Under the pieces are notes generated by a model. The model had not been told where the DNA came from. It ran no database searches and was given only the letters and a program-made list of their open reading frames with translations. This document shows positions 1 through 25,378 of a stretch of 64,000 nucleotides of DNA, piece by piece (position 1 is the first letter of the stretch; every line of letters begins with the position of its first letter). The translations under genes and the position numbers were made by a program. The stretch covers positions 21,896,060-21,960,059 of the forward strand of contig OZ038529.1 of assembly GCA_964036665.1 (NCBI GenBank). Reading direction: 5' to 3'. This stretch comes from Gordius sp. MW1 (lineage: Eukaryota > Nematomorpha > Gordioida > Gordea > Gordiidae).

Positions 1-70
1 GGGGCTGGGTTTTGTTTGGTTTACCTTTGCTTTTATAGTCGACTTAATATATGGTCTGTTTCCGTTTCTG
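1..70 (+). repeat. Family A MITE, partial left half
   Basis: Starts within GGGCTGGGTTTTGTTTGG, the sub-terminal sequence of family A, followed by the GTCGAC and GGTCTGTTT core motifs. The outer terminus lies left of the window. Confidence 0.6.
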
Positions 71-717
71 TTTAAACTAAAAGCTGTTCATTTCACAAGC
101 TAATATAAAATGCTTGATGTCTTGTGGGGTCAGGGTTGTTAGGGCAAGGGTTAGGGTTCTCAATTAGATTTGCTTGGATTTTGAAATGATCAGCTTTTAG
201 GTTGAATAAGAATTTCTGTTTCTCTTAGTCGCGACGTCTAATGAAATTTATCTAAAAATGTTTAAAACCCATTAACTGTATAAAATGAAAGATTTTAGGG
301 TTCGATTTTTTAAATCTCATCAATTTTTTTCACCCATGTATTCCCTAAATAATATTTTAAATTTCATAAATGTTTCCTATTTTATAAAACCCTTTTCACA
401 ATACTACTTAAAGTTTGTGAGAAACAATGCTCGCTCTTAAAATATAAAACTGGGGTTTTAATATTAACCGTTTGGTAAGGAAATTCTCGTAAACGAAAAC
501 GTTAAAAAGAGCGATATATTTTGGGAAATATATGGGTGCTTTGGGATGGCGGGTCGGGAACCCTTCCCCTTTGTATCATAAAATCTTATTTAATTAACAA
601 AATCTTAGGCTAAAATTGGAAAACGCCATTTTATCCTGCCCCCCCCCCAATCATATTTAGTATCATGCCCGAGCGTCTACTTTCTACTATAGCAAAATGG
701 TCTCTCTTGTCATTCGT

Positions 718-849
718 TTTTTCAAAACGGCTGGGTTTTGTTTGGTCGACCTTAGACCAAATATTTGAATGCGATTATGAAAGAAAACTATGTTCAGTCG
801 ACGAAAACCGAAGGTGGACCAAACAAAACCCAGCAGTATTTCCAACACT
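718..849 (+). repeat. Family A MITE copy
   Basis: Left arm AAAACGGCTGGGTTTTG and right arm ACCAAACAAAACCCAGCAG form an inverted pair ending in CCAACACTA. The 92-codon open frame crossing it (665-943) is read from this repeat and is not a gene. Confidence 0.8.
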
Positions 850-1035
850 AGTCAGAAGAGTACAAAAAAACATAAAAATATCATCAAAATTTATAGCGAT
901 ATATTTGCGTCGCCTTATTAGGTCCTCAAATGTAAATCATTGAAAACCCCGGTTTAATGCTTATATTAGTTGTTATCATAGTTTTTTTCGATGGGCCACA
1001 TATAAATGTAATTTATATATGAATGTGTGTGGTGG

Positions 1036-1190
1036 TAGTGTTGTAAAAACGGCTAGGGTTTGTTTGGTCGCGACTTCTGGTTTAAGTTGACTAAACATAA
1101 ACAGACCAAACTTTTTTTTGGTCTGTTTATGTTTAGTCGACCTCTAGGCTTAGTCGAAATTTTAAAAACTGACCAGCGTCGACAACACTA
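1036..1190 (+). repeat. Family A MITE copy with 8-bp TSD
   Basis: Begins TAGTGTTGTAAAAACGGC and ends CGACAACACTA. It is flanked by TGTGGTGG (1028-1035) and TGTGGTAG (1191-1198), an 8-bp duplication with one mismatch, as expected of hAT-type insertion. It lies just upstream of the first SIK3 exon seen here. Confidence 0.85.
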
Positions 1191-1272
1191 TGTGGTAGTA
1201 TAAACAACAAGTATTATGAATAATTAATTTTTTTGTGTGCGAACTTTGTGCGGCTTCGGGATTGTTGGATAG

Positions 1273-16822
<15,550 letters not shown>

Positions 16823-17151
16823 CAGATCGTTTGACTCTACTCAAAATAGCCGCCCTACCTCTTCTCTCCACCCCAAACAAACCCAACAATTAATGTGAGT
16901 TTATACACTTTGTTATTTAGAACATAGGATCTTGTGACGACCGCTCCATAATACGGTATATAAGTTTTAAATAGGGTGAGTAAATTGAACACCTGATTGA
17001 TCCAGTTAATTGTTATATTCCGGGATTTATAAACTATTTAAGGCTTAGAAAGTAAAGAAAACTGGCAGGTAGTAATGCGATTCTGAAATTTACGTGTGCT
17101 GATTTACGAGACATTTAAAAACTGTTATTTAATCTTCATAGTTAATTAGAT

Positions 17152-17157
17152 AATAAA
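17152..17157 (+). promoter_or_regulatory. Candidate poly(A) signal for the SIK3-like gene
   Basis: AATAAA about 330 bp after the SIK3 stop codon. It is the first clear canonical hexamer I see downstream. The hexamer is common by chance in AT-rich DNA, so the assignment is tentative. Confidence 0.3.
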
Positions 17158-17329
17158 ATAAAAAAGAAACTTTTTTTGTGCACCTCATCTATAGCTGTTT
17201 ATAATAACGGGAAATGTTAAGTCTGGGATGAGCATCAAAGTGTTTTATATCAAAATATAACATGACTATACTAGACCTATACTTATATACGAATGTAAAA
17301 GTTTCAATTGTTATTTTTAGTGTTATTTT

Positions 17330-17480
17330 TACAGCGCAGCACGAGGGGAGGGAACTGAACGTATCACAAGATGTAGTTAAATTGCATTCGACGAAGCTTT
17401 TACACCACTCTAATATCATCACCGCCATGGCGTACCTTTTGTACCTTACTAGCCTAGTTTTAGTCGGGGACCCGTTATAA
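17330..17480 (+). other. Possible orphan coding exon, unrecognised
   Basis: A pyrimidine-rich stretch ending in TTTTTACAG is followed by an open frame of about 47 codons ending in TAA, less AT-rich than its surroundings and with protein-like composition (VSQDVVKLHSTKLLHHSN). I recognise no family and find no partner exon with confidence. It could be a terminal exon of an unseen or alternative transcript, a retroelement remnant, or SIK3 3' UTR that is open by chance. Confidence 0.2.
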
Positions 17481-20028
17481 CGATTTAAAATCAACTCCTT
17501 TCTAAAGACATTAGAGATGAGTTAATTTTGCACCGTTAAAAAGGTCTACCGAGATAGTCGCACTTCAAATCACAACACATTCATCGTCTCACTCACTTAT
17601 TTATGTAGGCTGTGCAGAGAGTTTACAAGGACCAGCTCTTATCTGTGTTTGGTTTTGAATTGAGCATTTTTTTAGATTTGTTTACTTTTTTCTGTCGTTA
17701 TAGAAGATGCATGGCCATCGTTAATTATTTTTACCACATCGCTACCTGGCAATTCTCTACCGAGAAGGCCGATTTTGTTTGTCAATTAGTCTCAGCTGAT
17801 ATCCATTATTTTTATAAAAACACATCCATATACCACCCCCATACATTTATTGCCTAAATTTATGTATCCCTGGCCGCCCCCTACCCTTTTTGTCCACCCA
17901 AGATATACTAATCAAAAATTGAAAAAATTATTTGTTACGAGATATCTATATTTATAATGAATCAATATAATTCTCAACCAACCTCTCCGATAGACGTATA
18001 TATTTTTTTAAAAGATTATATTTATACGATAGTGGAACGAGAGGTTATTTATATTTTTTATCCAATTTTGTAAAATATACAACTAAGCAGTCCCACCCTT
18101 TATGAAATGGTGTCACCAGCCAAATAGGTTAAACCGCCAATCATTGTTAAATTGGACAAAATTTTGTCGGTCATTGTTTGTTTATTACCGTTATTTGATG
18201 GTTCTATCCCCAAATAAAAACTTTGAAATGGGTTAAATGATCTAAAATTGACATAGAAATATACATTTATTATACACAAATGAGCAATTTGAAAAAATGT
18301 GCTTTCATATATTTTTTAGATATATATTAAGGTGGTCAAAGCTATAAGATGCGGGCACGGCGCAACACTTATTTAAATTGTAAGATTGCCTTAAAACGTA
18401 ATTTTTAAAACAATGTTTGAAAACCAGTTTTCTGACTCAAACTTACTGCCTATATTTGTAACATCACTTCCCCTTGGTTTTAAATTTGAGGAAGAATAAA
18501 ATGGGACAAAGTTTTTAGGTTTTTACTTATTATAGGCCCGAGCCCTACGAAACGAGCTCAAAATCTTATTTTTCGAATTTTAATTAGAACCCGCCCTGCA
18601 TATTTCAATTTTCAGCTTCTAGGCAAATATTACATTTGAAAATGTTATACCACGCAAACATATATGTTATAATTCATTGTTATTAATAATTATGGTGAGT
18701 AAATCAAAAATCTAAGTTACCCTAGAAGATTTAATTAACTAAATTTTGTGCAAGCTATATTAAAACCTTAAATTTATATAACTGTTAAAAAGATATCTAT
18801 TCAATTGTATCATAGTTCGAATTTTATTAAATGTCCGCCTGGCCAACCCCGAATAAAATTACAAAAAAAATTAATTTAATTCTTGATTTTGGGAAGCACT
18901 ACAATTAATACACATTATACAATAAATATAAAAGTGACAAAATAATACACGAAAATATTTTACACCATATAAAAGAATCAATAAGTCCAAATTGTCCGAA
19001 TCTTGTTATGACAGTTGCTTGACCCGCTGTGCTTTTTGGGTTGATACTTGAATAGCAAAATTATAAATCCAGACAAAAAGTTCTTATTTATAATAATTAC
19101 TAAAAACTATTTTTAAATTGTTAATTGGCCGGGATCGGGCTAGCTCTACCCGAGCGAATATCTTATTCGTTTTTGTCCAAGCCCCCCGAAGTCCTATCGA
19201 GCCGCCCGTGCAGGGCCCTAAGTGTTAAGTTTTCATTTAATATAAATAATTGTCTTACCTGAAAAAATCTGAAATATTTCGGGCCCCCGTTCCAAACGAT
19301 TTTCCTATTTTAAAAACTGTTTTAATTATAGATAGAGAAAATTTATTCCTTTCGGAATTTACACATCGGCGGTAAAACTTATACTATTTCAAAATTTTTA
19401 CCCCTAAAACAGAATTCTTGCATATTCGCGCATGATTTATTTTACAGCAATGCAAATCATTCTGATATTTAAAAATGTAACTATTGTTTCCGCTTTTTTG
19501 GTGCATTTTTGCACCCAGATGTTTTAAAGTCAATAACAATTGAATCCAAGCTTCTTTATTAGCAAAATAAAAATGTTTAGGAATCTCCTGGCAGCATGTC
19601 CCCTGCTGCTTTTATATCCATTTAAAATTGTCGAGGGGTTTGAATTCTAAACCAACCCAAAATTTCGACGCCCTGCTAACCCAAGCTTTGGAGCTATGGA
19701 AATGAATGTCACTCCCGAGACCATTAAGCCTCAAGGTTAAAGACAGAAGGATTGGGATTTAGGTCCATATCGCGCTGCGTTGATTACCTTTTATCGAGCA
19801 GCGATAATAGCCAGCATTACAACCTTGGGTCCCTCGTTTTAATGGTACCGGTCACGAGTGTCTTGAAGCCTATCCGAGTTTGGCAATGCCCCTTGATGAA
19901 TGTGCTTTTATAATCATAGCTTTAAGGTTGGGAATAGAGGTCCTAAGGAATTTTTTTTTATCAAATTGCTATAATATATTTGACAAATATGGCAGGCACC
20001 CCCTAAATTGCCTTGCAAATAAATTTAT

Positions 20029-20257
20029 ATACAGCGTTTATCTAAACTTTTGCACTTCGTATTCTTCTCCTGCACACTAGTAGGAGAGAAAAGGGGTAAT
20101 CCATCATAGCGTTAAGCATGAATCGCTCATTCCTTCTCTCCCTTTCGCATGTAAAATGAGCGTTTCATGTTAAACGCTATGATGGATTACCCCTTTTCTC
20201 TCCTACTAGTGTGCAGGAGAGGAATATGAATTGCAAAAGTTTAGGTAAACGCTGTAT
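20029..20257. repeat. 229-bp near-perfect palindrome
   Basis: Left arm 20029-20131 and right arm 20155-20257, 103 bp each, differ at only a few positions and share CTCCTGCACACTAGTAGGAG and GGGGTAATCCATCATAGCG and their complements. The spacer is about 23 bp of CT-rich sequence. It is probably a foldback MITE; I see no convincing TSD. Confidence 0.9.
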
Positions 20258-21656
20258 GTCAGGAACAACAAAGTCAACTTATTAATCCAAGCTGCCCTTA
20301 ATAAGCCAAGGACCCCTTTCAATGTGGAGCCCTCGGATTTTTCGGCTCACCTCTAATCCCTTGGCAGAATAGCTTATCTCTATGGTATTTTACATGAAGA
20401 CCTTTTTGCCCCTTATCATTTTAACCACGCCCCTGTCACCGTCGCAGAGCGGCTAAATTTTTCTACCCTTTTGACATCCAATCTTATTCTGTTGTTTCTG
20501 GTACCTTCGGCATATGGACTATGAATTTTTTTGAAGTCATCGGAAAACGTTCCTTAAAATTTAGAATTCCACGTCTTTTTTACTCCGTCATCAACTTGGG
20601 ATTCTTATGGTGATACTTGCCAACTCTTGGCCCATTTTAGATGATAATGATTTAGATCTTTACTCATATGTCTTTTTGTTTTATGTTTATACATATGACC
20701 TTATCTTAAATAAACATTCTTTTAAAAGAATTGTTTAATTGATGGCTTCCAAATAAATTTATTAAACCGTGAGGATATATATCTTATTTCCATTTATTCT
20801 AAAAATTCCACTTACTTTTGCATGTTGGTAGGAAATACGTTTGTAATAAGATATTTATTCACAAGTATATTTCTCAATCATTGCAGTTGTAGAATTCAAT
20901 TTTACGTTTATCTCGAATTATTACAAGTGTAAGTTTAACTACAACTATCGCATTTGCGTTTCCTCCTGCCAAGGGGTAATGTTTCTTTTTAAGTAAATAA
21001 CAGAAAAAGACAAAAATACATTAAGAAAATTTTTCTTTCGTTTTTGTAGGCAAGGATAACATAGTGAGGCTTGCGTACTCACAAAAAGTAAAGAGAAAGG
21101 GTGTGGTTGTAGAATACCATATATAACGTTTTTTGTGCACTTTGTTAGAGGTGGCAAGCTTGTTTAAGGCTTGGAGACAGTTTAGTGGTGTTGAATATTA
21201 TACTTACCAAAATTGCAAGCACTATGTTTGCTACAAAGCATATACGGTGGAAAGGGGTACAGTTTTCGCTTATACCTCATTATATAATTGACATGTATAA
21301 AAATTAACCGTCAGATATACATCTGTCATAAAAAATAATGTTTATTAAACTATATCGCAAACAAAATATTATCTATTAACACGACTGCCCCGGATAGTCC
21401 AAAATATTCCTCCTTTTTTGGAGACCAAATTCCCAGTAGCTTATGATGTTGTTTGATCTAATTAGACCTCAGAATTTTAAATTGTTGTTATTGTAAAATA
21501 TTAGTGGCAGTACACATATTCTGTTATTTTAAACTATGCCCCAGATTAAACCTCTAGGTGAATAAGCAAAAATAATATTCTACGAATGCAAAAATGATAA
21601 GTTGGATGACACGAAGCCTTGAATTATAGCAGCTGTTCAAATTTTATGTTTATAAA
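20258..21656. other. Intergenic stretch upstream of prefoldin 2
   Basis: The first 350 bp look like decayed coding DNA of a mobile element (no intact frame, not assigned). The rest is AT-rich with no recognised feature. The prefoldin 2 promoter should lie near the right end, but no TATA or initiator motif stands out. Confidence 0.5.
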
Positions 21657-22138
21657 ATGGCTAGTTCTAAGTCTAAAAGTGTAATTGATCAAGAAAATAT
21701 AATAAATGGCTTCAACAAATTACGGGCTGATCAAAGAAATATTGCAATCAAACTGTCAGAACTAGAATCAGATATCAAGGAACATGAGTATTAAATTTAT
21801 CACTCTTTTAAATTTATATTTAGAGTAGTTATAGAGGCATTAAAAGTAGTAGAACCCGAACGCAAATGCTTTAGACAAATCGGAGGTGTCTTAGTTGAAC
21901 GAAAAGTTGGTGAAGTATTGCCTGCTTTGGCAGAACATAAGGACAATGTAACATTATTTTTAAAATTAAAAATAAATATATTCTTTAGATTGAAAAGCTA
22001 ATCACAAGGTTAACTGAGCAATTGGAACAGAAAGGTAAAGAAATATTTGAATACCAGACAGCTCACAAATTGCAATTAACAGCTATGTCCAAAGATAATT
22101 TACCTCTTGATTCAAGAGCAATGGCTAGTCCATCTTGA
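21657..22138 (+). CDS. PFDN2: Prefoldin subunit 2
   Basis: Beta-type subunit of the hexameric prefoldin chaperone, which passes unfolded actin and tubulin to the CCT chaperonin in the cytosol. Exons 21657-21787, 21824-21947 and 21989-22138 encode 134 residues, complete from ATG to TGA and slightly shorter than the human protein (154). Conserved stretches include LRADQRNIAIKLSELESDI, the turn RKCFRQIGGVLVERKVGEVLP, and the second helix LITRLTEQLEQKGKEIFEY, giving the helix, beta hairpin, helix layout of prefoldin. The two introns are only 36 and 41 nt, with GTATTA..TTTAG and GTAACA..TTTAG borders. Lysine-rich starts and AT-rich codons match the background. No close upstream gene; the next feature downstream is a LINE on the other strand. 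Confidence 0.95.
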
Positions 22139-22222
22139 TTATTGTGTGTGTAATATTACTAGCTTGTGTACATTTAATTAACGTACAAATATTGTGCAAA
22201 TACATTTATATTATATGCTTTA

Positions 22223-22228
22223 AATAAA
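22223..22228 (+). promoter_or_regulatory. Candidate prefoldin 2 poly(A) signal
   Basis: AATAAA 85 bp after the stop codon, a typical distance for a short 3' UTR. Confidence 0.5.
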
Positions 22229-22692
22229 TTTTGATTTACTAATATATGTATTAATTTAAGATATAAATATCTCTAATATAATGCTAAAATCTTATGTCTG
22301 AGTAGTATATAATTTTTTTTATAATTAATTTAAACTATTGAAATACTTTATTTGAGATGTAGAGTTGCTTTAAATTTGAACAATTGAAGGTTAAAAATTG
22401 GTCTTGACTACATTGGGTTATGACATTAATTTAAATAAAAATTTTGAAGTAATTACTCCCTAGTCCTTATAATCTTTTATAATGCCAAATGAGACTTGCC
22501 TCCAAGGGGAAAAACTAGTAAAAAAATATCAATTGATCATCTTATGGAAATGTCATATCTGGTATTCAACTCTCCTTTCTCCTTCCTTCTATTTTTATCA
22601 CTTATTTGGTCCCACATTTGTGGGGTTTGTTTTGATAAGTTTCTTCCATCTAGACCGGGTGAGTGCCATGTCTTGATTAATCTCTTTAGTTT

Positions 22693-25125
22693 TCATAACT
22701 TTATTGACTTGCCCTTTCCACGTGACATGGGGTGTCCTCTTCCTCTCTTCCCCGATAACTCCATGTCCAGTACTTTTCGATTTCCGTCATCCGTGTCCCC
22801 TCTTAGTATATGCCCACCAGACCAACTTAGCCGATTTTCTTTAATCATGTCCGCCATAGGTTGAATACCCATTTTTGTCATGAGAAAGTCATCGTCATAT
22901 GGTCGAGCTTAGTATACCCCAAGCTCCACTGTATCATTCTCGTCCTCTGTGGCTTGTAATAGCTTTCTTTCCGTGGTGTGTAATGCCCATGTTTCACTTC
23001 CCTATAGTAAAACCGGTCTTACGATGGATTTGTAAGCTTTGCTCTTCAACCATATCGGCATTTTCTTGTCGCACATTACACCGGATATACTTCGCAATTT
23101 AAGCCATCCTTTTTGGATCCGGGCATTGACTTCTGTTGCGCAACCTCCCGCTTGATGTGGCATCGAGCCGAGGTATGTAAACCTATCTACTTTTTGGTAC
23201 TTTAGATGGTCATCCAGCGATGGGGTGCTTGTACCGTTCATTTCCATGTATACCGTTTTGCGATCGTTGACCTTTAAACCATATCCAGCTAAGCCTTTTG
23301 ACCACTTTTCGGCTTCTTCGAATACTTTCTCCTTTGTTTCCTCGCATAGTACTATAGCATACACCATGGCGATGGCTTTTGAATGTCCCTCGTTATCGTG
23401 TCTATAATTATATAGCAGATCTTTGATTAATCCAATTTTAACCCGAAAAGATTTAGAGTCTCCATCTGTCGTCCTAACGCAAGAGTTTGAGGCTTCAAAA
23501 ATATTTTTCATAAGCCGTATATATGCGTCAGGGTAGAGATGTTAAAATGCTTATGTGCTACAACCATAACCCATAGGAGATGTATGCTACCATGGGTTAT
23601 GGCTGTAGCATATAAGTATTTTAACATCTCTACGCCAGGGATATATTGTTTTCTCAGGCACCACCATATTAAATCGCGGGGGACCGTGTCATAAACTTTC
23701 TCCAAGTCGATAAAGATCATATGTAGGTCTTTCCTCTTTTCACCCTACTTATCCATCAATTGTCATAGTGCGAAGATTTAGTCGATTGTGGATTTGCCGG
23801 CCACAAATCCGAAATGATTAGCCGATATTTCCACCTCGTTTTTCAGCCTTGTTATAAAGATTCTTTCCATAAGCTTCAAGGAGTGGCAAGTTAGCTTGAT
23901 ACCTCTGTAATTGCCACAGTCTTGAGGGTCTCCTTTGCTTTTAAATAAGGGTATAATCGTGCCTGCTCCATTGATTAGGAATTCGCTCTTCTACCAATAT
24001 CTGTTAAGGAGGTTCGTCATGGTGGTGACTCCTTCTTCACGACATCCGAGCAATGCTGCCATGGGTATTCCATCTAAGCCATCAGCTGTTCCTTTTTGCA
24101 TCTTGTTCATCTGTGTCCTAACTTCATCCTCCTGAAAGAATTCGACCATACTTATATTTGGCTCAATTTTGGGAAGGGAATCTTTGTCATTTGCAATATT
24201 CATAAGTTTCTGAAAATATCCTTTCCACCTTTCCATCACTTCTTTCGGCTTGAATAAGGTTTGACCCTTCTCGTTTTTGACTATTTTAAAAACTCCGACA
24301 TCGGGACGTTTCTTCTCGTATTTCTTGGCCAATTTGTACATAAGCCTATCGCCCCCTTATTGATAAGTTTGTTTGCAATCTCGTTGTATGCGGCATTCTT
24401 CGATTTTGCAACGGCCTTTTTTGCGGCCCTCTTTGCGTCCCTATATTCTTTTTATATCCTCCGACTTTTTGATTTATGCCACCATCTATATAGATTTTTC
24501 TTTCTCTCGATGAAATCCCTAACCGATTGATCTCACCACCATAGTCCCTATTCATAGCTTTGCCTCCTTTGGTCTGTCCTAGAACACGAATCGCTGTTCC
24601 CTTAATCCTTAGATAGCGTCTCCCAATCGTCGTCTACGTCTCTTTGCAACTTCCTTGCACCCAAGAGTGAGGAGGCTTTTTGATGGTATTCTTCGTTCGT
24701 CAACGTATCCTTTAGCCTTTCGTATCAAATTCGAGGTTCATATACCTTTCTTCTTTCGGGAAATACTCTTCTGTCAAGATCCATAACGAGGGGACAATGT
24801 TGCCTGGCGATTTCTTCTCCCGGTATTACTTTGCATCCTTAATACTCCATAAGCCCTTTTGCCGTATCGGCAAATAGTCAATTTGACTGAAATGCTTCCC
24901 ATTTCTATAGGTCACAATATGATCTTCGCGTTAGGTGTTAACGATCGCCATGTCATATGCTTGGGATACTTGGAAAAGTTTTTCACCTTCTTTGTTCTTC
25001 AAACCATGCCCATAGCCTCCATGATTGCGTTCATACTTGAGGCGATCTTTCCCTACGTGAGCGTTGAAATCTGCCCAATAACACAGGTCTACAAAAAAAA
25101 CATCCCGCAATCCGACCAATACCCC
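22693..25125 (-). pseudogene. RTE-clade LINE, decayed
   Basis: Pieces read 5' to 3' on the minus strand in element order. First the end of an APE-type endonuclease (GGYGHGLKNKEGEKLFQVSQ, AYDMAIVNT; 24931-25119). Then the linker and early reverse transcriptase (RWKGYFQKLMN, MNKMQKGTADGLDGIP; 23991-24341), FIDLEKVYDTVPRDLIWWCL (23508-23720), SCVRTTDGDSKSFRVKIGL to RPVLL (23002-23511), and the C-terminal RLSWSGGHILRGDTDDGNRK motif (22693-22881). These are diagnostic of the RTE group. Frames are broken by indels and stops, and the catalytic YADD motif reads VYAIV, so it is dead. A 99-bp MITE interrupts it at 23534-23632. The 5' end and 3' tail are not defined. Confidence 0.85.
23534..23632. repeat. 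99-bp hairpin MITE inside the LINE
   Basis: TAGAGATGTTAAAATGCTTA at the left and its near-complement ending ATTTTAACATCTCTA at the right; the arms meet around a short AGGAGATGTATGC centre. Flanks CGTCAGGG (23526-23533) and CGCCAGGG (23633-23640) are an 8-bp TSD with one mismatch. The GTTAAAATGC..TGCTAC..ACCATAACC sequence recurs at the tips of the 3.7-kb foldback element, so they are probably relatives. Confidence 0.85.
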
Positions 25126-25134
25126 CTCTCCTTA

Positions 25135-25378
25135 TCAAAATTCGTCCCACGATGTCTGGTAAACGGAGCACATTAGACTAATACATATCTAGCTCTCCCT
25201 AACTACTCTCTTATCTTTCTCCTTTACTCCCGCCCCCTTCATGTGTGCTTGGATTAAGGGCGGGAGTGGAAGAGATGGAGAAAGTGAGAGAGAGATGTGT
25301 TAGTAAACAGCGCGTGTGTAGTATGTACTCTAATGTACTCCTTTTTCCAGACATAGTGGGACGAATTTCGATATGGGG
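25135..25378. repeat. Foldback MITE next to the LINE 5' end
   Basis: Arms of about 95-100 bp: AAATTCGTCCCACGATGTCTG (left) pairs with CAGACATAGTGGGACGAATTT (right); CTTTACTCCCGCCC pairs with GGGCGGGAGTGG near the centre. It abuts the endonuclease fragment of the RTE LINE and may have truncated it. Confidence 0.8.

Larger units (their letters stand above)
16823..20028. other. Gene-free AT-rich stretch after SIK3
   Basis: Presumed SIK3 3' UTR, then intergenic DNA. Apart from the possible exon at 17330 I see no coding exon. GC-rich patches at 18535-18600 (TATAGGCCCGAGCCCTA) and 19130-19215 (GTGCAGGGCCCTAAG) could be the ends of an old transposon. From about 19560 to 20600 there is less AT-rich, broken, formerly coding-like sequence that I cannot assign. 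Confidence 0.6.

Noticed and set aside
665-943. 92-codon open frame near the left edge
   Set aside because: It lies across a family A MITE copy; similar frames arise in other copies, and nothing resembles a protein family.
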